Assembly: GCA_004173235.1 (NCBI GenBank)
Contig: SEAC01000027.1
Location: 1 to 64,000 of the forward strand
From: Chitinophagaceae bacterium
GTDB taxonomy: Bacteria; Bacteroidota; Bacteroidia; Chitinophagales; Chitinophagaceae
DNA length: 64,000 nucleotides
Reading direction: 5' to 3'
Under the pieces are notes generated by a model. That model searched no databases, was not told the DNA's origin, and worked only from the letters and a program-made list of their open reading frames with translations. The translations under genes and the position numbers were made by a program. Positions 24,372-34,299 of this stretch are shown one piece after another; the first letter of the stretch is position 1; the number at the start of each line of letters is the position of its first letter.

Positions 24372-26003
24372 ATCCTGCTGCTTCGTCACGCTCCGCAATT
24401 CCAACAAATTCAACGCATTCGCCGGAAGCCCTTCCACCCCTGGCTGGAGCAGGTGGATCACCATATCGTACCAGAGCGGCACTACAGGCGCGTCGCGCAC
24501 GATGAGCGCATCGGCCTGTTGATAGAGCTTGAAGCGCAGCGCGTCGTTGGGCTCGGCCAGCGCCCGCTCAAAAAGCGCATCAAACTCCGCGCTTTTATAC
24601 CGGGTATAATTGGGAGGCGCCGGGTTTTTCGAATAAAAAACAGAAAGGTAATTTTCGGCATCCGGGTAGTCGGCGATCCAGGAGCCGCGGAAGAACAAGG
24701 CTTTCCCGTTCGCCGTCATGTCGAGCAGGAGCGATTTCTGCACCACATCTACCTGCACCGCTATCCCTACTTCTTCGAGCTGCCGCGCCACGTAGTTGCC
24801 GATCTCGGCATAAACGGGGATCGTTTCGAGGCGTATGGAAGGCGTGGCCTTCCCGCCAAAACCCGCACTGCGCAATAGCTGGCGCGCTCTTTCGGGATCG
24901 TAGGTGTAGCCCCTCACCGCCGCTGAATCGAACGAAGGCATGCCCACAGGCACAAAGCCGCTCTCGGCCGCTGTGCCCAGCGAATTGCGCAGGTAGCGCA
25001 CGAGCCCCCGCCGGTCGATGGCGTAGTTGATGGCCTGCCGCACCGCCCGCTGCGCCGTGGGCGACTGCCGGAACACAGCGCTGGACGTATCCATCAGCAA
25101 ACCGAGGTATTCGATATTGAGGTATTCGTGTTTGTCGAGCCGCACTTTGCTTTGCCACTCCGGCCGCAGCTCGCCCTTGCGCGAAAGCACTTCGTCTTTG
25201 AAAGAAGCATCAATATCATTCAGGAAATCAAGCTTGCCCTGCCGGAACAACAGGAACTCGGTGGCCTTGTTGTCGGCAAAGGAAATGCGCACGCCATCGA
25301 GGTACGGGAGCCGGTTGCCGGACGCGTCCACTTCAAAATAGCGGGGATGCTTTTTCAGGATGAGCGCCTGCCCTTCATCCCAGGCCACAAAATGGAACGG
25401 GCCGCTGCCCACGGGGTGCTTTCGAAAATTCGCCCCGTATTTTTCGATCGCTTCTTTGGGTACGATAGAGCAGTATTGCATGGCCAGGATGCCGAGCACC
25501 GGCTGGTAAGGCTTTCGCAATTTCAATTGAAAAGTGCTGTCGTCAACCGCCACGAAGGGCTGCAGCGAATCTACCTTGTCGCCAAAGATCCATGCTCCGG
25601 GCGAGGCCACCGTTGTGTCGATCAGCCGGTGCAGGCTGTAGGCAACATCGCTGGCGGTGAGGCGGCGCCCCTTGCCCATGGCAAAGCAGGCATCATTGTG
25701 GAAGAACACGTCGGTGCGGAGGTGAAAGGTATATACCGTGCGATCGGACGAAAGCTCCCAGCTACGGGCAACCGAAGGCGCGATGTGCAGCGCCGAATCG
25801 GTTTCCACGAGCGTGTTGTACAACTGGTGCACCGCCCACATGATGCTTTGGTTCCTGGCAAAGGCCGGGTCGAGGGAAGCGATACCAGTAGCTTCGTTGT
25901 AGCGAAAGACATTGGCGGATTCCTTGCCGCCCCGGTAACAGCCTGCCATCCACCCGCATAAAACAGGAAGAACGAAAAGCCAATATTTATGCAAACGGTT
26001 CAT
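24369..26003 (-). CDS. Peptide/nickel-type ABC substrate-binding lipoprotein
   Basis: A 544-residue protein of the SBP_bac_5 (OppA/DppA) family. The lipobox ends at C22 (GWMAGC), so it is membrane-anchored. Family features include SLDPAFARNQ near the start, AVHQLYNTLVETD, the region KHPVGSGPFHFVAWDEG, and QAINYAIDRRGLVRY near residue 320. Family members bind oligopeptides, nickel or other ligands for import. No permease or ATPase genes are adjacent, so the transporter partners are elsewhere or the protein acts alone. Confidence 0.85.
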   Translation of the reverse strand: MNRLHKYWLFVLPVLCGWMAGCYRGGKESANVFRYNEATGIASLDPAFARNQSIMWAVHQLYNTLVETDSALHIAPSVARSWELSSDRTVYTFHLRTDVFFHNDACFAMGKGRRLTASDVAYSLHRLIDTTVASPGAWIFGDKVDSLQPFVAVDDSTFQLKLRKPYQPVLGILAMQYCSIVPKEAIEKYGANFRKHPVGSGPFHFVAWDEGQALILKKHPRYFEVDASGNRLPYLDGVRISFADNKATEFLLFRQGKLDFLNDIDASFKDEVLSRKGELRPEWQSKVRLDKHEYLNIEYLGLLMDTSSAVFRQSPTAQRAVRQAINYAIDRRGLVRYLRNSLGTAAESGFVPVGMPSFDSAAVRGYTYDPERARQLLRSAGFGGKATPSIRLETIPVYAEIGNYVARQLEEVGIAVQVDVVQKSLLLDMTANGKALFFRGSWIADYPDAENYLSVFYSKNPAPPNYTRYKSAEFDALFERALAEPNDALRFKLYQQADALIVRDAPVVPLWYDMVIHLLQPGVEGLPANALNLLELRSVTKQQD

Positions 26004-26058
26004 GTGGTTGTCGAAAGCAGTCTAATTTAGGCGCATCGCCCCGAAAACAGGCATCTGA

Positions 26059-27741
26059 ATGAAACTATTCGCAAAGCTTTTTACCATCGCGCTCCTTGCA
26101 GGCACTGCTGCACAGGCGCAGCCTCTCCACGGACAACGCCAGTTTACGCACCAGGACACGCTCCGCGGCTCGCTCAACCCGTACCGCACGTGGTGGGATG
26201 TGCAGCGCTACGAAATTGAAGTGACGCCTGATTTTGAAAAACGCAGCATCAGCGGAGCCGTGAACATCCGGTTCCGGGTAACCGGAAGCAACGAAGGCAA
26301 AATGCAGATCGACCTGCAAAACCCGATGCAGATCGACGCGGTGACGCTGGAGTATGTTCCTTTGAACAATCCGGCAGGAAAAGAAACGAAGAATATCGCT
26401 TTCACGCGCGATGGCAACACTTTTTTGCTGGAGACGAACGACGTTGCGCTGGTAAGCGGCGGCACATTGCGCATCTCTTTCCACGGCGTTCCGCGCCCGG
26501 CGGTGAACCCGCCCTGGGATGGTGGCTGGATCTGGAAGAAAGACAAACAGGGCCGTCCCTGGATGTCGGTGGCCTGCCAGGGCCTGGGCGCTTCGGTGTG
26601 GTATCCCTGCAAAGACCATCAGAGCGACGAGCCCGACAACGGGGCCTCGCTTACGATGATCGTTCCGGACACACTGGTGGCCGTGGGCAACGGAATACAA
26701 AAAATGGTGAAGCGCGCTGCGCGGCCCGAGTGGGCGGGCAAGCGCGTGTTCGACTGGGAGGTGAAGAACCCGATCAACAACTACACGATCATTCCCTACA
26801 TTGGCAAGTACGTCAACTTCACCGACACGATGATGGGGCTCAACGGCAAGCTCGATCTCTCCTACTGGGTGCTCGACTACGACCTCGAAAAAGCAAAGAA
26901 GCAGTTTGAGCAGGTGAAACCGATGCTGCGTGCGTTCGAATACTGGTTTGGCCCCTACCCCTTCTACGACGACTCGTATAAGCTGGTGCAGTCGCCGCAC
27001 CTGGGCATGGAGCACCAGAGCGCCGTGGCCTACGGCAACCAGTGGAAGAACGGCTACCTGGGCATGGACCGTTCGGGCACAGGGCAGGGAAGCTGGTGGG
27101 ATTACATCATCGTGCACGAGAGCGGCCACGAATGGTTTGCCAACAACATCACTACTAGAGACATTGCCGATATGTGGGTGCACGAAGGGTTCACCAACTA
27201 TTCGGAAGCGCTGTTCATAGAATATTACCGCGGCAAGGAAGCGGCCGATGCCTACGTGCAGGGCCTCCGCCGCAACATCCAGAACGACAATCCCATCATC
27301 GGGCCCTACGGAGTGAACCAGGAAGGCTCGGGCGATATGTACGACAAGGGCTCGGCGATGATCCACACCATCCGGCAGGTGATCAACGACGACAAGCTGT
27401 TTCGCGAGATCTTGCTTGGACTGAACAAAGACTTCGGCAAGAAGACGACCACGAGCGCCGAGGTGGAACAATACATCAGCCGGAAAAGCGGCAAAGACCT
27501 TTCGAAGATCTTCGACCAGTACCTGCGCACTACACAGGTTCCGCAACTGGTGCTGAAGGCCGACGGCAAAAAGATCAGGTTTTGGTGGAAGAACTGCATC
27601 GATGGATTCAACATGCCCGTGCGGCTTTCCAACGGTCAATGGATTTATCCTACCACCAAGGAAACGAAGGTGAAGCTGGAGGGAGCATCGTTTAAAGACG
27701 TCACCGCCGACAAGAATTTTTATATTACCGTGGGGTCGTGA
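26059..27741 (+). CDS. M1 family aminopeptidase, secreted
   Basis: A 560-residue zinc aminopeptidase with a signal peptide ending AAQAQ. The zinc site is H353-E-S-G-H357 (IVHESGHEWFANN) followed by the third ligand E in WVHEGFTNYSEA. The N-terminal beta domain (about 45-230) is present, but the long C-terminal helical domain of PepN is missing; the protein ends in a short beta domain, as in short bacterial M1 enzymes. It probably trims peptides in the periplasm. Divergent from the peptide-binding lipoprotein, which suggests a shared role in peptide use (inference). Confidence 0.9.
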   Translation: MKLFAKLFTIALLAGTAAQAQPLHGQRQFTHQDTLRGSLNPYRTWWDVQRYEIEVTPDFEKRSISGAVNIRFRVTGSNEGKMQIDLQNPMQIDAVTLEYVPLNNPAGKETKNIAFTRDGNTFLLETNDVALVSGGTLRISFHGVPRPAVNPPWDGGWIWKKDKQGRPWMSVACQGLGASVWYPCKDHQSDEPDNGASLTMIVPDTLVAVGNGIQKMVKRAARPEWAGKRVFDWEVKNPINNYTIIPYIGKYVNFTDTMMGLNGKLDLSYWVLDYDLEKAKKQFEQVKPMLRAFEYWFGPYPFYDDSYKLVQSPHLGMEHQSAVAYGNQWKNGYLGMDRSGTGQGSWWDYIIVHESGHEWFANNITTRDIADMWVHEGFTNYSEALFIEYYRGKEAADAYVQGLRRNIQNDNPIIGPYGVNQEGSGDMYDKGSAMIHTIRQVINDDKLFREILLGLNKDFGKKTTTSAEVEQYISRKSGKDLSKIFDQYLRTTQVPQLVLKADGKKIRFWWKNCIDGFNMPVRLSNGQWIYPTTKETKVKLEGASFKDVTADKNFYITVGS

Positions 27742-27822
27742 ATCGGCAAGCGTGAATGAGCAAGCCATCGCTCAGTAGCGTTTTGCTCAACGACTATCTG
27801 CGCAAATCTTAATCATCATAAA
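27735..27822. repeat. Remnant periodic blocks downstream of the M1 peptidase
   Basis: GTGAATCGGCAAGCGTGAATG (27739 region) uses the accA-accD word GTGAATC. ATCTGCGCAAATC and AATCATCATAAA (27796-27822) use the words of the 24241-24371 repeat. Only single arms are seen. The reading is approximate. Confidence 0.4.
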
Positions 27823-27858
27823 AAGTCGGCGATCCTTCTCTCCCGCCGCAGGCGGCAT

Positions 27859-27866
27859 TATCTTCG
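27859..27866 (+). promoter_or_regulatory. -7 promoter element of the flippase gene
   Basis: TATCTTCG (7 of 8 to TAnnTTTG) ends five bases before the ATG, implying a leaderless transcript. Confidence 0.4.
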
Positions 27867-27871
27867 CTCCC

Positions 27872-29374
27872 ATGAGCAGCATCCGGAAGCAAAGCCTCAT
27901 ATCATCGGTGATCGTGTATGCCGGCTTTGCCCTGGGCTTCCTGAACATCTACCTTTTCACGCGCGAAGGCGGCTTCACGCGCGAGCAGTACGGCCTCATC
28001 TCCTCCTTCATCGCGTTCGCAAGCGTGCTGCTGGCTTTTTCGGGCTTTGGCGTGCAGGCCTACATCGGCAAGTTCTTTCCTTATTACAACGCGCACCTGC
28101 AAACGCGCGACAACGACCAAGCTGCCTGGGCGCTGATGGCGCCGCTCGCGGGCTTCGGCATCATCTGGGCCTTGTCGCCACTGCTCAAGGGCTTCTTCAC
28201 CCGCATCTTCAACAACTCGCCCGAGCTGGTAACCTATTACGACTGGCTGTTTCCCTTCGCACTGGGCTATACCTTTTTCGTCATCCTCGAGGCGTTTGGC
28301 TGGATGCTCGGGCGCTCGATCCTGACCAACTTTTACAAGGAGCTTTTTCACCGCTTTCTCATACTGGTGCTCATCGCCTGCATTTACCTCGGGCTGATCA
28401 AACAATTCCACCAGTTTGTGCACCTGTTTGCCTTCAGCTACATCTTCATTACGCTGCTGCTTGGCTGGACGCTCTTCCGGCGCGGCCAGCTGAACCTCAC
28501 CTTCAGGCAAAGCAAGGTCACGAGACGCTACCGACATAAGATCCTGACGCTGGCAGCATTTACCTGGAGCAGCTCCATCATCTTCAACCTTGCCGGTGTT
28601 TTCGACACGATCGTGATCGCCGCGGTGCTTCCCGACGGGATGGCGCAGGTGGGCGTATTCACGCTGGGACAAACGCTGTCGGGGTTGATTCAGGCGCCCC
28701 AGCGCGCAGTAGTGTCTGCTGCCGTAGCGCCGCTTTCCGCCGCCTGGCGCGAGAAGCGGCTCGATACGATCCAGCGCATCTACCAGCGCTCCTCCATCAA
28801 CCAGCTGATTTTCGCCACCGGTATGTTCGGGCTCGTGTGGCTCAACTACGTGGATGCCATCGATACATTTCACCTGCAGGAGGCTTACAAAGCGTCCGCC
28901 TGGGTGTTCTTCCTGATGGGGATCAAAGTGATCATCGACATGGGCACGGGCGTTTCCTCGCAGATCATTGCTACGTCTACATATTGGCGGTTCGAGTTCA
29001 AGACCGGCCTGCTGCTGCTGGCGCTGTCGCTTGGCCTCAATTTCTTCCTCACAAGGCGGCTGGGCATCATCGGTCCGGCGATCTCCAACATCGTTGCCTA
29101 CCTGGTATATAACGGCATCCGATACTACTTTCTCTGGAAGAAATTCCGGATGCAGCCCTTCACGCTGCAATCGCTGCTCACGCTGCTGCTGGCAGCATCG
29201 GCTTACGTAGGTGCCTATTTCCCATGCGCCGATAAAAGCGGATTACTGTGGCTCGTTGTACGCAGCGCAATCTTTTGTGCGGTCTTCTTCCCAGGTGTGT
29301 TGCTGCTGAAGCTCTCGCCCGACATTGCACCGGTGTGGGCCACGGTGAGAAAGCGACTCGGCTTGGGCCAGTAA
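27872..29374 (+). CDS. Polysaccharide flippase (MOP superfamily, Wzx-like)
   Basis: A 500-residue integral membrane protein with about 12-14 hydrophobic helices. The N-terminus (SVIVYAGFALGFLNIYLFTREGG) and the overall pattern match lipid-linked oligosaccharide flippases of the MOP exporter superfamily. These move undecaprenyl-linked sugars across the inner membrane for O-antigen, capsule or exopolysaccharide. No glycosyltransferases are adjacent, so the polymer is unknown. It converges with the NlpC/P60 gene with a 36-bp gap and no clear terminator. Confidence 0.85.
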   Translation: MSSIRKQSLISSVIVYAGFALGFLNIYLFTREGGFTREQYGLISSFIAFASVLLAFSGFGVQAYIGKFFPYYNAHLQTRDNDQAAWALMAPLAGFGIIWALSPLLKGFFTRIFNNSPELVTYYDWLFPFALGYTFFVILEAFGWMLGRSILTNFYKELFHRFLILVLIACIYLGLIKQFHQFVHLFAFSYIFITLLLGWTLFRRGQLNLTFRQSKVTRRYRHKILTLAAFTWSSSIIFNLAGVFDTIVIAAVLPDGMAQVGVFTLGQTLSGLIQAPQRAVVSAAVAPLSAAWREKRLDTIQRIYQRSSINQLIFATGMFGLVWLNYVDAIDTFHLQEAYKASAWVFFLMGIKVIIDMGTGVSSQIIATSTYWRFEFKTGLLLLALSLGLNFFLTRRLGIIGPAISNIVAYLVYNGIRYYFLWKKFRMQPFTLQSLLTLLLAASAYVGAYFPCADKSGLLWLVVRSAIFCAVFFPGVLLLKLSPDIAPVWATVRKRLGLGQ

Positions 29375-29410
29375 GTCGCCAGATCAATCCAGAACTAAAA
29401 AGCGATAAAG

Positions 29411-30091
29411 CTATTCCATCCTCCCGGCGCCCGCAAAGCGTGCCTGCCAGTAGCGGTCGTTGAGATCGGAGATGGTCACACCTTCGGAAGTGGAGGCGTG
29501 CACGAACTTGTTGTTCTGCAGGTAAAAGCCTACGTGGCTGATGTTGGTGCCGCTGGTAAAGAACACGAGGTCGCCCTCGCGCAATTCGGAGAGGGGCACG
29601 CTGCGGGCGGCCTGGAACTGTTCGCGCGAGGTGCGCGGAAGCTGCATCCCGAAAAACTGGTGATACAACATGGAGGTAAATCCGGAGCAGTCGATGCCGT
29701 TGCGGTCGTTGCCACCGAGGCGGTAACGCGTGCCCCACCAGTCGTCGATAAGCACCATCAGCGGGAGCTGCGGCACCTGTTCCACTTCCACGTTGAGCAA
29801 CACTGCGAATTTGAGATGCAGGGTGCCTGCCTCTTCTATAACAACCGTTGGCTTGCGTGCTGCGGATGTTGGTACGGCGGTGCTGCGCGTTACTGCGCTA
29901 GCCGGGCTGGTAGTGACCAGAACAGCAGGCGAGGCGGCAACCTTAGCTTTTGGAGCGGCGGCTTCGGGGGCAAAGCCTACTTCTATATCATCGAGGAAGC
30001 GAACCTGGGAGGTTGTCTTGGGGCCGCTTTGAGCGGACACCCCGGCGCCGGTGGCGGCAGCCGCGAGGAGCAGGAGCATTTGCCGGATCAT
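29411..30091 (-). CDS. Secreted NlpC/P60 cell-wall peptidase
   Basis: A 226-residue exported cysteine peptidase. After the signal peptide comes an Ala/Thr/Val-rich linker (about 35-90), then the NlpC/P60 domain (about 105-220). The catalytic cysteine is in DCSGFTSML, followed by histidines in ISHVGFYL and FVHAST. Such enzymes cut gamma-D-Glu-diaminopimelate bonds in peptidoglycan stem peptides. The ATG at 30091 starts the signal peptide; a longer in-frame start would run across the -7 box. Confidence 0.88.
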   Translation of the reverse strand: MIRQMLLLLAAAATGAGVSAQSGPKTTSQVRFLDDIEVGFAPEAAAPKAKVAASPAVLVTTSPASAVTRSTAVPTSAARKPTVVIEEAGTLHLKFAVLLNVEVEQVPQLPLMVLIDDWWGTRYRLGGNDRNGIDCSGFTSMLYHQFFGMQLPRTSREQFQAARSVPLSELREGDLVFFTSGTNISHVGFYLQNNKFVHASTSEGVTISDLNDRYWQARFAGAGRME

Positions 30092-30112
30092 AGGACCTGT
30101 TTCGGTGGAAGA

Positions 30113-30120
30113 CGAAAATA
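30113..30120 (-). promoter_or_regulatory. -7 promoter element of the NlpC/P60 gene
   Basis: On the minus strand this is TATTTTCG (7 of 8 to TAnnTTTG), 21 bp before the ATG at 30091. Confidence 0.45.
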
Positions 30121-30256
30121 AGGTTTTTTTACACACATGTGGATATCAAGGCCCGGTTAAAGTGCCAAACCGTTCGCACGGAAGCGCGTAAATTGCAGGC
30201 CTCCCGGAACCATGCCGGGGCCTTTACCCGAAACCCATATCCGGGTCCTTTCCACT

Positions 30257-33200
30257 ATGAAATTCTCGCACCTCCACGTACACACGCAATACTCGCTGCT
30301 CGACGGCGCGGCCTCCATTTCCTCGCTCTACAAAAAAGCGATCGACGACGGCATGCCCGCACTCGCCATCTCCGACCACGGAAACATGTTCGGCGTTTTT
30401 GAATTCGTTTCGCAGGCCTACAAGCACACCGATGCAGAGGGCAAGCCGAAAGTAAAGCCGATCGTAGGCTGCGAATTCTACCTCGTGGAAAACCGGCACA
30501 TCAAAACGTTCACCAAAGAACAGAAGGACCGCCGCTTCCACCAGATCCTGCTGGCAAAGAACGAACGGGGCTATCGCAACCTGGTAAAGCTCACGTCGCT
30601 CGGTTACATCGAGGGGCTCTATTCCAAGTACCCGCGCATCGACAAGGAACTCATTTTAAAATACCATGAAGGACTGATCGCCACCACCTGTTGCCTCGGG
30701 GCTTCGGTGCCGCAGGCGATCCTCAATAAGACCGAAGCGGAAGCGGAGGCGGAGTTCAAGTGGTGGCTCAACATCTTCGGCGAAGACTTTTACGTGGAGT
30801 TTCAACGCCACGGGATGGCCGAGCAGGACAAGGTGAACGCCGTGCTGGTGAAGTTTGCGAAGAAGCACAACGTGAAGGTGATCGCGTCGAACGACTCGCA
30901 CTATACCAACGTGGACGACTTCAACGCACACGACATCCTGCTTTGCATCAACACCGGCGAAAAGGTGACCACACCGGCCCTCCGCGAATTTGCCGACGAC
31001 GATGTGAACACGAAGAACATGCGCTTCGCGTTTCCCAACGACCAGTTCTACTTCAAGAAGACCGAAGAAATGATCCAGGTGTTCCAGGATCTGCCGGAGG
31101 CCATCGACAATACCAACGAGATCGTGGACAAAGTGGAACTGCTCAACCTGAAGCGCGACATCCTCCTCCCCGCCTTCCCGCTGCCCAAAGAATTTCAAAC
31201 GCACGATGACAGCAACCTGAATCAGTGGGAATACCTCCACTACCTTACGTATGAAGGCGCACGCCAGCGGTACAGCGAGATCACCGAAGACATTCGCGAG
31301 CGGCTCGACTTCGAGCTGTTCACCATCAAGACGATGGGATTCGCCGGCTACTTCCTCATCGTGTCCGACTTCATCAAGGCGGGCCGCGACCTCGGCGTGT
31401 TTGTTGGCCCCGGCCGCGGATCGGCTGCGGGCAGCGCGGTGGCCTACTGCATCGGCATCACCAACATCGACCCCATCAAATACAAGCTGCTGTTCGAACG
31501 CTTCCTCAACCCCGATCGTAAATCGATGCCCGATATCGATACCGACTTCGACGATGAGGGTCGGCAGAAAGTGATCGACTATGTAGTGCAGAAATACGGT
31601 CAGAACCAGGTGGCGCAAATCGTTACGTACGGCACGATGGCTGCGAAGTCGAGCATCAAGGACGTGGCCCGCGTGATGGACCTCCCGCTGGCCGATTCCA
31701 ACGCACTTGCCAAGCTCGTTTCCGACAAGCCGGGTACGAAGTTGCATCGCATGCTTCACGCGCCGTTCACCGCCAAAGAAGGCGACAAACCACTGGACGA
31801 CGACTACGGGCAGGAAGACATTGAGAACGCCCGCAAACTGCGCGATATCTACAACGGCAAAGACATGCAGGCCGAAGTGCTGCACATCGCCGAAAAGCTC
31901 GAAGGCTCCGTGCGCAACACGGGCATCCACGCCGCAGGCATCATCATCGCCCCCAAAGATCTTACCGAGCTGATCCCGGTATTTACTTCGAAAGACTCCA
32001 ACCTGTTCATCACGCAGATCGAAGGTTCCATCATCGAAGACTCCGGTGTGATCAAGATGGACTTCCTCCAGTTTGAAAGTCCGGGCATGCAGAAATACCT
32101 CAAGGAACTGAAGCCCGACCAGTTTGCCGACCTCATTGCAATGAACGCGCTGTATCGCCCTGGTCCGATGGCGTACATCCCGCAATACGTAGACCGCAAG
32201 CACGGCCGCGAGGAAGTGGTATACGACATCGAAGAGATGGCCGAGTTCCTCGAAGAAACGTATGGCATCACGGTGTACCAGGAACAGGTGATGCTGCTGG
32301 CGCAAAAGATCGCGGGCTTCTCCAAGGGCGATGCCGACGTGCTGCGCAAGGCGATGGGCAAGAAGGACCGCAAGACGCTCGACAAGATGAAGAGCAAGTT
32401 CATCGACGGCGCCGTAGGCAAAGGCCACAACGCAAAAGTGCTCGAGAAGGTATGGACCGACTGGGAAGCCTTCGCGCAATACGCCTTCAACAAGTCGCAC
32501 TCCACCTGCTATGCCTTCGTGGCATATCAAACCGCTTACCTCAAGGCGCATTACCCCGGCGAGTATATGTCGGCCGTGCTCAACCACGCCAACGCGCTCG
32601 ACAAGCTGACCTTTTTCATGGAGGAGTGCAAGCGCATGGGATTAAAAGTGCTCGGCCCCGATATCAACGAATCGAAAAAAGGCTTTGCGGTGAACGAGCA
32701 GGGCGACATCCGCTTTGGCCTCGGCGGGCTGAAAGGTGTAGGTGAAAACGCGGTGGAGAACATCATGGACGAGCGGAAGAAAGACGGCCGCTATGCCGAC
32801 CCGTTCGACTTCATCAAACGCATCAACAGCCGCACGGTGAACAAGCGTACGCTGGAATGCCTCGTTCAGGCGGGCGCCTTCGACTCGTTTCCACAGCTCC
32901 ACCGCGCCCAATATTTCTGTAATGCCGAAGGCGAGTCGCAGAACGGGCTCGAAAAGATCATCAAGTTCGGGCAGATCGTGCAGGCGCAAAGCATCAACAC
33001 GAGCAACACGCTCTTCGGCGACCTGCCATCGGTGCTCGATATCAAGCCGCCGCAGATCCCCAACTGCGCTCCCTGGCCGCTCACCGAGCAGCTGGAAAAA
33101 GAAAAGGAAGTTGCGGGCATTTACCTGAGCGGCCACCCGCTGGATCACTATAAGTTCGAAATGCGGCACTATGGCATCACGTCCGTGAGCGACTTCAACG

Positions 33201-33742
33201 AAACGAAAGATTCAAAAGTGCTGGCGTCGCAGGGAAGGCCCTTCAAATTGCTTTGCCTTGTAACCGGCGCGCAGCAGCGCATTTCGCGGCAAGGCAACAA
33301 GTTCGGGTCGTACGTGCTCGAAGACTATTCGGGAAAGACGGAGCTGGTGCTTTTTGGAGACGACTACATCCGCTTCAGCCCCTACCTGCAATTGGGTGGC
33401 GCCGTGCTGCTCACGGGTTCGTTTCAGAAGCACCGCTTTCGCGAAGAGTATGAATTCAAGCCGGGCGCCATCAACCTGGCAGAGAACGTGAAGCGGCAGC
33501 TGACGAAAAGCCTGCATCTGGAGCTCGACGTGCGCAACCTGGAGACGGAGATCATCGAGTTCCTCGACGACAACATCCGACGGTACCCGGGAAGCACGGG
33601 GCTCAAGATCGTGGTGCGCGAACCGAAGGAGTCGCTGAAAGCCGGCTTCTCCACGCTCGGTTCGGGCTTCGAGATGAACTTCGATCTCATCCAGTGGCTG
33701 GAAGGCAGACCCGAAATTGACGTGAAGGTGCAGACGGCATAA
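30257..33742 (+). CDS. dnaE: DNA polymerase III subunit alpha
   Basis: An 1161-residue replicative polymerase. The PHP domain begins at once (SHLHVHTQYSLLDGA). The polymerase core has the catalytic aspartates in MPDIDTDFDDEGR (about 431-443) and the palm segment GPGRGSAAGSAVAYC; the helix-hairpin-helix and the OB-fold domain (FGSYVLEDYSGKTELVLFGDDY, about 1015) follow. The ATG at 30257 is chosen because DnaE proteins start at the PHP motif; the in-frame ATG at 30212 would add 15 unrelated residues. trxA follows after 125 bp with its own promoter. Confidence 0.96.
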   Translation: MKFSHLHVHTQYSLLDGAASISSLYKKAIDDGMPALAISDHGNMFGVFEFVSQAYKHTDAEGKPKVKPIVGCEFYLVENRHIKTFTKEQKDRRFHQILLAKNERGYRNLVKLTSLGYIEGLYSKYPRIDKELILKYHEGLIATTCCLGASVPQAILNKTEAEAEAEFKWWLNIFGEDFYVEFQRHGMAEQDKVNAVLVKFAKKHNVKVIASNDSHYTNVDDFNAHDILLCINTGEKVTTPALREFADDDVNTKNMRFAFPNDQFYFKKTEEMIQVFQDLPEAIDNTNEIVDKVELLNLKRDILLPAFPLPKEFQTHDDSNLNQWEYLHYLTYEGARQRYSEITEDIRERLDFELFTIKTMGFAGYFLIVSDFIKAGRDLGVFVGPGRGSAAGSAVAYCIGITNIDPIKYKLLFERFLNPDRKSMPDIDTDFDDEGRQKVIDYVVQKYGQNQVAQIVTYGTMAAKSSIKDVARVMDLPLADSNALAKLVSDKPGTKLHRMLHAPFTAKEGDKPLDDDYGQEDIENARKLRDIYNGKDMQAEVLHIAEKLEGSVRNTGIHAAGIIIAPKDLTELIPVFTSKDSNLFITQIEGSIIEDSGVIKMDFLQFESPGMQKYLKELKPDQFADLIAMNALYRPGPMAYIPQYVDRKHGREEVVYDIEEMAEFLEETYGITVYQEQVMLLAQKIAGFSKGDADVLRKAMGKKDRKTLDKMKSKFIDGAVGKGHNAKVLEKVWTDWEAFAQYAFNKSHSTCYAFVAYQTAYLKAHYPGEYMSAVLNHANALDKLTFFMEECKRMGLKVLGPDINESKKGFAVNEQGDIRFGLGGLKGVGENAVENIMDERKKDGRYADPFDFIKRINSRTVNKRTLECLVQAGAFDSFPQLHRAQYFCNAEGESQNGLEKIIKFGQIVQAQSINTSNTLFGDLPSVLDIKPPQIPNCAPWPLTEQLEKEKEVAGIYLSGHPLDHYKFEMRHYGITSVSDFNETKDSKVLASQGRPFKLLCLVTGAQQRISRQGNKFGSYVLEDYSGKTELVLFGDDYIRFSPYLQLGGAVLLTGSFQKHRFREEYEFKPGAINLAENVKRQLTKSLHLELDVRNLETEIIEFLDDNIRRYPGSTGLKIVVREPKESLKAGFSTLGSGFEMNFDLIQWLEGRPEIDVKVQTA

Positions 33743-33827
33743 GCCTTATTGACCGGAGCAATAAGCCCATCAAAACTTTCAATGGGCGAAGCGACTGACG
33801 GAATGTCGGGGAAAAGCGTTCCGGAAC

Positions 33828-33835
33828 TAAATTTG
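33828..33835 (+). promoter_or_regulatory. -7 promoter of trxA
   Basis: TAAATTTG is a full match to TAnnTTTG, 32 bp before the ATG. No clear TTTG lies 19-21 bp upstream. Confidence 0.6.
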
Positions 33836-33867
33836 TTTCTACAACCTGAATAATTAAACAACGAATA

Positions 33868-34185
33868 ATGGCACAAGCATTCACCGACTCAAATTTTCAG
33901 ACCGACGTTCTGAGTTCCGATAAACTGACCGTAGTGGATTTCTGGGCAGAATGGTGCGGTCCCTGCCGCGCAATCGGTCCCGTCATCGACGAGCTGTCGA
34001 AAGACTATGCCGGGAAGGTCAACATTGGCAAGGTCAACGTAGATGAAAACCCGCAGGTAAGCATGAACTACGGCATTACGTCGATCCCCGCTATCCTGTT
34101 CATCAAAAACGGGCAGGTGGTAGACAAGCTCGTAGGCGCGCAGCCGAAAGCCAACTTTGTAAAAAAGATAGAAGCGCATATCTGA
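33868..34185 (+). CDS. trxA: Thioredoxin
   Basis: A 105-residue cytoplasmic disulfide reductase. Active site WCGPC with C30 and C33, cis-proline loop [12 protein letters not shown], and a normal length for thioredoxin 1. No signal peptide. Confidence 0.96.
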   Translation: MAQAFTDSNFQTDVLSSDKLTVVDFWAEWCGPCRAIGPVIDELSKDYAGKVNIGKVNVDENPQVSMNYGITSIPAILFIKNGQVVDKLVGAQPKANFVKKIEAHI

Positions 34186-34203
34186 TCCAGCGCAGATAAC
34201 AGG

Positions 34204-34235
34204 AAAGCCTCCCGTAGAAATACGGGAGGCTTTTT
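34204..34235 (+). terminator. trxA terminator
   Basis: A 13-bp perfect stem (34204-34216 with 34221-34233) on a GAAA tetraloop, followed by T residues. Confidence 0.92.
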
Positions 34236-34250
34236 ATGTGGGCAGGGCGA

Positions 34251-34282
34251 AAAAAAGCCCGCAGCAATTGCCGCGGGCTTTT
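34251..34282. terminator. Terminator of the NupG-like gene
   Basis: AAAAGCCCGC (34253-34262) pairs with GCGGGCTTTT (34273-34282); the loop holds the palindrome GCAATTGC. The run of A at 34251 gives a T-tract on the minus strand, so it ends the leftward transporter gene. It lies back-to-back with the trxA terminator. Confidence 0.85.
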
Positions 34283-34299
34283 CATTTATAGGGATACAA

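Noticed and set aside
27902-29170. 422-residue open frame antisense to the flippase
   Set aside because: Charged, motif-free antisense frame of a membrane-protein gene, as expected from hydrophobic codons read backwards.
30656-32587. 643-residue open frame antisense to dnaE
   Set aside because: Lies wholly inside a certain housekeeping gene; composition (His/Val/Arg/Leu-rich) is typical of antisense frames.
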